Shown here in pieces: positions 55,567 through 64,000 of a stretch of 64,000 nt of DNA. A program made the position numbers and the translations under genes. A model generated the notes under the pieces. It was given only the letters and a program-made list of their open reading frames with translations. It was not told where the DNA came from and made no database searches. The DNA is taken from the NCBI GenBank assembly GCA_028386065.3, contig JAKUCV010007499.1:85661-149660 (forward strand), written 5' to 3'. The DNA comes from Turnera subulata (Eukaryota; Streptophyta; Magnoliopsida; Malpighiales; Passifloraceae). Each line of letters opens with the position of its first letter. The stretch's first letter is position 1.

Positions 55567-56916
55567 GAACTTTTCGTGAAAACAAAAGCAAAATTTAAGT
55601 GCAAGCAAGTCCCCACGACCCTCAGAAAATATTTTTGGATTTTTAAAGACTCTAAATTTGGTGGGATGCAGACACATGCTAAATGACGACACTAAACGGA
55701 CTGGCAATTTAGGTGCTAACAGCCGGCCGGCCATACTTGGCAAACTCATGGCTTCAAGCCTTTTTTCGCAACTACCGGTATGGCTTCCACTGTGACTGAT
55801 ATGGCTTCAGGCCAAAATATGAAAATTTAACTACGTTCCTGAAAAATTCCAAGAAAATTCCAGGGAGTCCCTCAATATTTTTGGCATGATAATGTGTTGA
55901 ATAAATCGTCCCCAAGATTCTAAAAAGATATACTTTTGGATTTTTAGACTCTAAAAATGTGATATAATGCAGATATAGACAAAAAAACAAAAAAAAATGG
56001 GAATCATAGAAAATATAGGAAGAAAAATAAAATTTAGAAATAAAAATATGAAAAAAACAGCCAGTTGGCAGCCCAACCTATCACGTGTTCTTTTATGGAG
56101 AGAAACTATGTACACCAATACCCGTTTTAACCCCCCGTCTTCCCAGCCTGCGAGTAAGAGCAATCTCCTCAAACCTTGCCGTGGTAGCCATAGTGATTAA
56201 ATGCCTTTTCCTGCACCTACGCCTTGGTCACCTCTCTTAGACTTCTTCCCTATTCCTTGCAACAATAACGCTAATTATCATTCGATTAGCATCGAAAAAG
56301 ACTCTCTCATGTTGCCTCTGTAAGCCACACAAAGCCATACCTGATGCCATTCCACGTTAATTTCCCAGGTATAAAGATATCCATAACTGTACCAAATTAA
56401 TTTTGATATCTCTCGATACACATAGGAACGAAATCCTAATAATTTTGGTAGAAGGGAGATAGGATGCATGGTACGTAGAAAAAGAAGATGGGACGCTGTT
56501 TGCTAGAAAATCCAATCATTTGGAGGATCATCCGATGCTAAGCCTTCAAGCATATGGATATCCATTATGGGAAAGAACAGATTAGATTAAATTTCCACAG
56601 ATTAAACTGTAGTTTTGGGGAAGTGCTTGCATTAGCAATAACAAGACAAGTAAAGGTTTTATTATTTACAGTAATGATGGCATAAGCATTCAATCGAACA
56701 CATGATAATGATAATGATAGAGTAGAGCATCAGATATATCAAACACAATTGAAGTTGAGTACGTAAGAACTGAAAATTTATTGCAAGTCCCACAGAGATT
56801 GCCATATATAAAACAAAGTATACTAGCTAGAAACACCTTAATCAGAGTTCAAACTCTAACTAGCGAGATGCCAGAATTTTTCAAAGGAAAATATATAAGT
56901 CGCATGAGCTGTTTTC
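55567..56916. other. Repeat-derived DNA and DUF295-3 downstream flank
   Basis: To about 56180 this continues the older repeat cut by Copia-2, with ATGGCTTCAGGCCAAAA at about 55800 matching 51492 and 51660. 56455-56916 is the 3' flank shared with DUF295-2 (42850-43295). No gene seen. Confidence 0.55.
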
Positions 56917-58296
56917 TTACTGAGGCATGGACACCCACATTGGAGCAGGCCTAATCTTCTTGAAGCCAAAAGGCTGGAAAAGAGGCGACACAGATTGGGT
57001 GAGCACATTATAAACACCATTGTCATGCCCTCCATGAGAGCAACCAAAGTTTGGGTGCATGACTTGGGAGTGATCATCAGTAAAATAAATAGAATTAGGA
57101 CTTAACCCTGGATAGTCCCCAACTGATACACAGAATGACTGATTCTTTCCAACAAACACTGCCATATCCTCCAAGTTGAAATGCTCCGCTGTCTGCTTCT
57201 CTACATCCAGCTTATAAACATTGAAGTACACAGACCTGTAAGGAAACTTAATATAGTCTGCATATTTATGCTCCATAATCCTCCCATCTTTGTCGAGGCA
57301 AGGATAGAACCTTTCAATCATAAGAAGATCCCCCTGTGGGGATTCCACCAAGTAGCTTGTCGACCATGGTGCGTTTGCATAGACGTCTTTCTCGAATTCT
57401 GAGTGATACTCGCCGGGGTACTTTATAGGGCACTTGAAACTTACAGGTGAGGAAGTGTTGTTAAGGTCAAAAGCTACAAGCTTACCATTAAGTTCAGCGT
57501 AAAAGAGCCTGTCCTTGTTGGAATAGATAATGTCGCCAATCTCGAATCTATCTTTTGAATCCTGAATTTCTTCCCTATCAAGGAAAGTCCAACGAGTGTC
57601 TCCGATCCTACAAAATGCAAACTCTGAACGGGCAAATTTCAAGCTACCGGGATCTAAGCGGAGGTCGCCAAGCCACAGCATCACCACACAATTGTCCTCC
57701 GTGGGGGAAGATGATAGAGCTATCTTGCCCGCTTCGTGAGGTACCGTATCAGGACACTCGCGGATCTCTTCTATTTGCTCAGTAGTAAAAGGCTTGAATG
57801 TCTTAAAGGAAGGAAGGGTGATAATGTCTTCTTGCGATGGAGAGGGAGATAATGCGTTCACAAGGAACGGAGAACAATCGGTGAAGTCTAGATAGGTGAG
57901 CCAGCCACGATTGGAGAAGACAGGGTAGGCAGCAGATTCTGTGATTTTTTGCAATGGGCTAGTGACTTGCCCAGCCGTGAACTGATTGGTGGCTGGATTG
58001 AAAAATCGAAAACTTGCGTTGCGGTTTAACTCTCTCTTTGGATCGTAGGGAGAGCCTGAAGGAAAAACCAACAACGGGAATTGTGAGACTATTGGTTTCT
58101 CATCTGATGATGATAAACCTGATGGGTTGGGAAATGATGACAGGGACGAATAACAGGAAGAAGCGGCAGCTGTTGTTCTTTTTCTGATGATATTGTTGTT
58201 AGAAAGCAAATGGTATTTGCAAGTTTTGTTCTGAAGATTTCGTAAACAAGAAGAGTACCTTAACAAGGAGTAGGAGCTCGAGTATGCCATGACCAT
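56917..58296 (-). CDS. DUF295 (KIB1-4 beta-propeller) protein, copy 3 (459 aa)
   Basis: Intact single-exon paralogue of the gene at 40568. It starts MVMAYSSSYSLLRYSS; the third residue (second Met) matches the start of copy 1, so either Met may be used. The N-terminal ~45 residues again look like an organelle presequence. The propeller motifs are kept: FPLLVFPSGSPYDPKREL, SNRGWLTYLDFTDCSPFLVN, EFAFCRIGDTRWTF, AFDLNNTSSPVSF, YKLDVEKQTAEHFNLEDMAVF, SIYFTDDHSQV and PAPMWVSMPQ at the end. No F-box. Function unknown. A GT47 relic lies about 400 bases upstream on the opposite strand, repeating the GT47-DUF295 unit. Confidence 0.88.
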   Translation of the reverse strand: MVMAYSSSYSLLRYSSCLRNLQNKTCKYHLLSNNNIIRKRTTAAASSCYSSLSSFPNPSGLSSSDEKPIVSQFPLLVFPSGSPYDPKRELNRNASFRFFNPATNQFTAGQVTSPLQKITESAAYPVFSNRGWLTYLDFTDCSPFLVNALSPSPSQEDIITLPSFKTFKPFTTEQIEEIRECPDTVPHEAGKIALSSSPTEDNCVVMLWLGDLRLDPGSLKFARSEFAFCRIGDTRWTFLDREEIQDSKDRFEIGDIIYSNKDRLFYAELNGKLVAFDLNNTSSPVSFKCPIKYPGEYHSEFEKDVYANAPWSTSYLVESPQGDLLMIERFYPCLDKDGRIMEHKYADYIKFPYRSVYFNVYKLDVEKQTAEHFNLEDMAVFVGKNQSFCVSVGDYPGLSPNSIYFTDDHSQVMHPNFGCSHGGHDNGVYNVLTQSVSPLFQPFGFKKIRPAPMWVSMPQ

Positions 58297-58689
58297 GGTT
58301 TGAAAGGGTTTATAGTTTTTTTTTTTTTTGTGTCTAGCTAGGGTTTAGGGTTAGTTATAGACTTAAAGTGATTAATGACAGAATATTGGGTAGGATTTTC
58401 CAATCTACATAACTGCTCTATGCCACTTTCCGATTTTCGTATTTTTAGTATTAATCTGAAAATTTTCAAGATTTTTTATATAGAGTACTGGAGTAGTCCC
58501 CAAGGTAAGAGAATTCCACCAGTTACCGCCGCACATTTTTTTCCTGTTTTGTCTTATACTTCAAAAGCAAGTATGAAATCTTGAAACCAGGCGTTCATTA
58601 AGTACATTTGTTGCCAAGAAATTATTTGCTCTTTTTTTTGTTCTGTGTAAAAGTGAGATTGAGGTGGATGACAATAAAATAATTCTTCC

Positions 58690-59040
58690 ATATATTGATT
58701 CTTATCTATCTTTGGTCCTCCGCCAACTATCATCATCTCTGGAAACGTATTTCATGTTTGTGTTTCCTCCCTGCAGAAGCTCATCAATCTCTATCCTGTC
58801 TCCGTTTGGCACCAAACCCAACTTTGATACCCCATATTTTGTGCTGGAAAAACAATTATGCTGCTCTTAGCAGCAATGGCAGCACGCACCAAGGAAATTG
58901 TCAGTGTTACTAATCATGCATCATCGCTAATTAGTGGTGAAAAGGAGGTCACCGATCCATTGATAGTTTGATAGGATCATCAAAGAAAGGGATGAGGATG
59001 CCAATGCCAATAAGGGACTCTGGAGGAGTAAAAATTAATC
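58690..59040 (+). pseudogene. GT47 fragment (membrane anchor to stem)
   Basis: Aligns with the GT47 gene from about 38511: ATTCTTATCTATCTTTGGTC, then CCAAACCCAACTTTGA, GACCAAGG-like and GGAGGTCACCGATCC blocks, to about residue 175. Frameshifts occur and the catalytic domain is absent. It is a truncated duplicate. Confidence 0.85.
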
Positions 59041-59289
59041 TCTAGAAAGCATCAGTCTTCCATATTAGACACAAAAAAATGAAAATAAATATTTTAAATT
59101 TCAATACTTAATAAATAAACATTAACAACTACTTGAAGTAACTAAATTAATTTTTTTGCTTAAGGAAATAATTTGTAGTTGATTTCTTATAAGGATGTAT
59201 TTGATTTGTATAAATTAAATGTCAATCATATCTACTACTATCTAAAAGACCATACCAATTACTAATTCTCACAAGGGTCCCGCAAAATC
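59041..59289. other. Intergenic before LINE-2
   Basis: AT-rich. The left part matches 51130-51270. TCTACTACTATCTAAAAG at about 59230 resembles a Helitron 5' end but is isolated. Confidence 0.35.
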
Positions 59290-59299
59290 CTCTCAACCT

Positions 59300-60747
59300 C
59301 ACCCATGTCCCTGGACTACCACTACCCCCACCTCCTAACCGCTTCCTTTACCCTCCGGCCACCACACACTCAACCCAGAGTACAATTCCATCCCTACCAC
59401 CCCGCCCCTAGAACCACCATAGCCTTTCAAACCTCACCCATCCAACCTTTCGACCCTGCACAAACAACTCATTGCACCTCTGTCAGTGTAGAAACCCCAA
59501 AAAAATACCAGCAGCGCAAAACTAGTTTACTTTTCTAAGTGGAACCGGAAAACAACACTAGCCGCAATTGAAGACGATCAACTTACAAGTATCTATGTAG
59601 AAAATTTTCCTGACCGTTGGACAACCAGTGACATCTTGTCAATTTTATCTAACGTCGGAGAGATTATCGACATATATATACTCGGGAAAAGAACCAGGAG
59701 AGGGAGGAGATTCAACTTTATCAGATTTAGAAGAGCATGTGACCCCGAGGAGATATGCAGAAAGATAGCAGAGATTGATGGGGATGGCGGTTCACTCCAT
59801 GCTAGGTTGGCACGGGGCCGCGTACCTGACAGGTCTAAGAAGCCAAACACCATCCATGCATCTAATGAGGAATGGGTCATACCAGGGAAGTCCTTTGCTA
59901 GGACGGCCTCTGACCTTGGTGATACACGTTTGGAAAAGGGCAAAGATACCTGTAAAGGAACGACGAATATCGTTTTTAAACCCCCTAATGAAACCAAAGC
60001 ATGGCTGAAGAACTGCATATTTGGCATCCTCTCATCTCCATTGGATAGAGGCGCCCTACAGGGTATCTTCAGGTCAAAAGATGGAAAAATTGCTCTGTAA
60101 GTGAAGTAGGTGGAGATGCTGTGCTTATTCACAGCCCCTCACTCTACCATGATTCTCTACTATCAAAGACCCCGGATTGGATTTTTGAATATTTTCAGCT
60201 ATTTAGGGCCTGGCAACCGGAAGATAGTACAAGAAATAGAAGGTGTTGGATTCAACTTAAGGGGGTTCCTCTCCAAATTTGGTGCCGTGACTTTTTTCAG
60301 CGCGTTAGTGGAAGATTTAGTAAGCTAATTAAACTGGCTGAGGTCACTAAAACGAAATCAAAACTGGACTATGCCTTCATCCAAGTACTAAAAATGATGA
60401 AACAGTCAATCAGCTGGGAAGTGAGTGTGGAGTTTGATGGGTCCAAATCCAACGTATCATGTACTGAAGTCCCAAAGTCGTTCATCCCAGCCCCCGATCA
60501 CTGCATCAATTATTTACTGGTGAACGACCTAATTTCTATTGACATTGCATCCTCGTCTTCCAACAGCAGGAATTCAGGCTCTATGAGGTCAGACTGTGGC
60601 AGAGCATATTCCGGCAGCCCTGTTGGCCAGAAAAACAAATCGACAGCTGTATTGGATTCTAATCCCTTCCATTTAATGGAGATCATTGAAAATACAAATA
60701 ACCTAATAGGGTTAAAGAGCAAGTCACATGAAAAGTCTGCCACATAG
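59300..60747 (+). pseudogene. LINE-2 ORF1 (RRM plus DUF4283-like)
   Basis: After a Pro-rich start there is an RNA-recognition motif: SIYVENFPDRWTTSDI (59590) and RGRRFNFIRFRRA (59703), the RNP2- and RNP1-like parts. A frameshift and stops near 60098-60120 are followed by a DUF4283-like region (CWIQLKGVPLQIWCRDFF, 60244). Plant L1 ORF1 proteins bind the element RNA. No zinc knuckle was seen. The 5' border is uncertain. Confidence 0.82.
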
Positions 60748-61571
60748 AAATCACCAGCCACCTCCAACAGCCAGAGTAGACAACCTATTTCAAATCCACA
60801 TGGGGAGTCGGAAGGGGCAAATATTGGCGCTCATGGGAATGTCTCCAAGCACATCACATGCAGGACCCCTACCCCATCTGACTTTGAGCATATTCCCCAC
60901 ATGTGCAGCAGTGCAGTTACTCCAGTTGGCTTCAGTGAGTATCATTCTAGGGAACTGGGGGAGTCATCGTGCAGCAGTGATAGTGTGAGGACCCATGTCA
61001 GTAATAGCCTTGGCGGCGGCTCCTAGATCCTCCCGTATGATAGGCCTCTTCTCTCCAATTCCTTTGGGCCTCTTAATAGGCTCAACTCTTCCCAAGACCT
61101 TTAGAATTCAGACTCTAATCTCTTCTCTCTTAGCAGCCCAGATGGTGCCTAGTATTCTAGTAACTACCTCTTAGTCCTAATCGACTGAAAATTGTCCTTA
61201 GCCTTGCAGACTAAAAAGATCCATAAGAAGAGAAAGATAAAAACGTTCAACAAGATTATAGGCAGCATGATATCCACAGATACAATTGGGGATTCAGATA
61301 TTCAAAGAAATAATCAGAGACTAGCTGATTGCGACTCTAATCAGGAAGTGAACCAACAAACTCCTGTGATTGATTTTGATGCGGAGGCTGAACTAACCAT
61401 TCAAGTTGGCAACTCCTCGAATGGGATATTAGGAGTGATGAGGAAGCTGTCAGAAATGTCGTCAGAGATTTAATTATTAAGGAAGGTGAGGACTGGACCA
61501 GAAAGAAAGAAGACGTTTGATCAGATTGGGGTAGTCTGGTATGGAGAGTTTTATATCCATCCATGTTTAGC

Positions 61572-64000
61572 ATGAGCTGATGGAACATAAGAGGACTTGG
61601 CTCTATGTCCAAGCAAAGATCATTAAGTGAATTAATTCTGTTGAGTGAGGCAAAAATAGCTTTTGTCGGTGAAACAAAGCTACAAGGGATTGACAGGCAG
61701 TTTTGTGGCAGGCTTTGGAACCTAAGAGAGCTGGAATTCAGAACAGTGGATGCGAATGGCCTAGCGGCTGGTTTGTTACTTCTCTGGGATGGCTCAATGT
61801 TTCATATCTCACAGTGTAATATGACCAAGAACTGGATTCTGGTAGAGGGTCATTTTGGGCCTCTGGCGTATAAACTGGTTATATGCTCTGTGTATGGTGA
61901 TAATAGAACTGAAAACAGACTTGCAATGTGGTCAGAACTCCGTAGCCTTAGACAAACCTTTACTTCACCTTGGCTCTTGATAGGTTACCTAAACGAGAAA
62001 CTCTCTATTGAAGATAGGAAAAGTCGCAGGCTCTGCGGTAGAGGAGCTGGGGCACTACATAACTTCATAGAGAATATACAACTAGGTGAATTCCCTCTAA
62101 GGGGTCGAAATTTCACATGGGCTAACAGTATTAATGCTAGTAGAATAGACAGGGCGTTTGCCAAACCTGAGTGGAGTTTATGGTTCAAACCCATAAAATT
62201 ACAAGCGACGAAGAGGGGCTTGTCAGATCATTGGTCTTTGATACTAGCCCAGGACAAAATCGTCTGGGGCTTTAAACCCTTTCGATTCACGGATTGTTGG
62301 TGGCAGACTCCCAAATTCATGGACACCCTTGGAGATTACTGGGCGAAGGCAGAGGAGGCACATCAATGCAAATTTTGACTACTAAGGAAGCTTAGTCTTG
62401 TGCGAAAACAACTGTCAGATTGGAATAGAAGATGCTATGGGGAATATAGACACTATGATTAATGAGTTGTAGAAGGAAGTGGAAGATTTTGATCTCAAAG
62501 TAGAAACGCACCCCCTTGAAAGTAACGAGCGTCAAAGAAAGAGTGAGGCAAGACAGGAACTGGTTGACAAACTAAAACAGAGGGAGGCTCTTTGGAGGCA
62601 AAAATTAAGAATTAGATGGCTCAGGCTAGGAGTCAAGAATTCAAAATTCTTTCATGCTACAGCTAGTGCAAGAGGAAGGAAGAACTCAATTCTTTCGGTG
62701 ACTTATGCATGAGCAACCCTATCTGACCCGGTATCCATAAAAAACGGGGCTGTTGCATTCTTCTCCAACCTTTACAAGGATAATAGAGACTAGACCTGGG
62801 ATTGGCAATCTGAACTTTAATCACATTGATTCTTCAACGGCAGCCTCTCTTGAGTGCCCAGTTTCGATGGAAGAAATAAAAGAGGCCGTGTGGTCCTGTG
62901 ATGGCGCCAAGGCCCCTGGACCAGATGGGTTCAACATGGGCTTCTATAAAAAATGCTGGGACTTGGTAAAAGACTATGTGTTTGATCAGGTCAGTGATTT
63001 CTTTAGTAATGGTAGTCTTCCAAAAGGTATCAAGTTCTCCTACATCACATTGATAGCAAAAAAAGAGGGGGTGGAGGATTTCAATGACTTTAGGCCAAGC
63101 ACACTGGTTAGTGGCCTCTACAAGATCATGTCAAAGATCTTATCAAATAGATTGAAACCGATACTACCCAAGGTAATCAGCAAATCCCAACACACATTCA
63201 TTGAAGGCAGAAATATCTTGGATGCAGCCTTGATTGCCTCTGAATTTATAGATTTGTTTGAAAAAAGCAACTTGCCAACAGTTGTATTGAAATTGGACTT
63301 CAGAAAGGCTTATGACTCAATCTCATGGAGCTATCTTTTTCAAGTTATGGATTCTATGGGCTTTGGCAGTAAATGGATATCATGGATCAAAGAGTGTCTC
63401 CAATCTTCCCTTCTGGTTATTCTTATAAATGGATCTCCCACAAATCAGTTTGGCATGAGGAAAGGGCTTAAACAGGGTGACCCATTATCACCCTTCTTAT
63501 TTTTATTGGCTGCTGAAGGACTAAAGGTTATGATAGACTCGGCGATTTCCAAAGGGCTGGTGCAGGATTTGAGTATTCATTTTATTTCGGCAAACATAAT
63601 CCAATTTGCCTACGATACCCTACTTATCGCACATGCCCACCCACCATCTCTTCTCAATCTCAAAAGGATTCTCCGTTATTTTGAGGTGTTATCAAGACTC
63701 AGCATCAATTTCTTCAAAAGTGGAGTGGCAGGGATTAATATTGCTACCACAATGACCAAATCCATGGCACATACCCTACTCTGTAAAGTTGAAAAACTGC
63801 TCTTGAAGTATCTGGGGCTCCTTTTGGTGGCTAATATGAAGAAATTGGCATGTTGGCTAACGGTGATTAAAAAATTCCAGAAGCGATTAAAGTCTTGGAA
63901 AGCCAGGTTTCTGTCCTTTGCTGGTAGAGTGGTGATGATTAAATCCATTTTATCTTCCCTTCCAATCTACTTCATGTATCTCTTCAGAATGCTTGTCTGT
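61572..64000 (+). pseudogene. LINE-2 ORF2 (endonuclease and reverse transcriptase), partial
   Basis: ORF2 begins at 61572 with a TGA as third codon, then WNIRGLG. Endonuclease motifs: FVGETK, GYLNE (usually GDFNE), SRIDRAF and SDHWSL. It ends at TGA 62376, with more breaks to 62790. From about 62780 the reverse transcriptase is open to the edge: KAPGPDGFNMGF, FRPSTLVSGLYKIMSKIL, LDFRKAYDSISW, GLKQGDPLSPFLF, then FAYDTLL where FADDTLL is expected. Both aspartate-to-tyrosine changes hit catalytic sites, so the protein would be inactive even apart from the stops. Confidence 0.92.

Larger units (their letters stand above)
59290..64000 (+). mobile_element. LINE-2, L1-type retrotransposon, runs off the right edge
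   Basis: Contains ORF1 (RNA-binding) and ORF2 (endonuclease and reverse transcriptase) in the L1 order. It is a different family from the LINE at 16350. The 3' end lies beyond 64000. Several frameshifts and stops make it inactive. Confidence 0.9.

Noticed and set aside
1..64000. CRISPR arrays, bacterial operons, tRNA or rRNA genes
   Set aside because: Read for on both strands; none seen. The regular repeats present are LTR minisatellites or AT-rich tandem arrays.

Overview
The window looks like nuclear DNA of a eudicot plant. It has genes with short, regularly placed introns, plant-only gene families (theta glutathione transferases ending in a peroxisomal signal, a multi-C2 MCTP protein, GT47 glycosyltransferase, DUF295 proteins) and a large load of nested retrotransposons. 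The species cannot be named from the sequence alone. No tRNA, rRNA or CRISPR array was seen.

Layout. 1-5486: the 3' part of a Tekay-type Ty3/gypsy element with two antisense ORFs before its 3' LTR, abutting an oppositely oriented older LTR fragment. 5487-6745: AT-rich tandem repeat ending in a Helitron-like 3' terminus. 6746-31147: theta-class glutathione transferase cluster. GSTT-1 and GSTT-2 are on the minus strand with a three-exon relic between them, and GSTT-3 faces them on the plus strand. Between GSTT-2 and GSTT-3 lies a broken LINE carrying a full-length Tekay element (17906-28019) with a perfect 5-bp target duplication. 34295-37324: an MCTP7-like gene with a probable leader intron. 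38378-59040: a degenerate tandem array of GT47 glycosyltransferase and DUF295 genes, with one intact GT47, two intact DUF295 genes, one DUF295 pseudogene and several fragments. Into this array went a small TRIM-like element, two Copia elements and a hAT-type MITE. 59290-64000: a second LINE running off the right edge, with both expected catalytic aspartates changed to tyrosine.

How the genes relate. The three GSTT genes share exon structure almost to the base and probably arose by local duplication. All encode the same C-terminal tripeptide (SKM), so peroxisomal import is likely. The MCTP, GT47 and DUF295 genes have no obvious functional link to the GSTT cluster. Most remaining DNA is mobile-element sequence at different stages of decay. 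The points most worth checking are the antisense ORF pair with TATA boxes in the first element, the TAG-only decay of the second, and a primer-binding site shared by three unrelated LTR elements that differs from the usual plant form in the same two positions.
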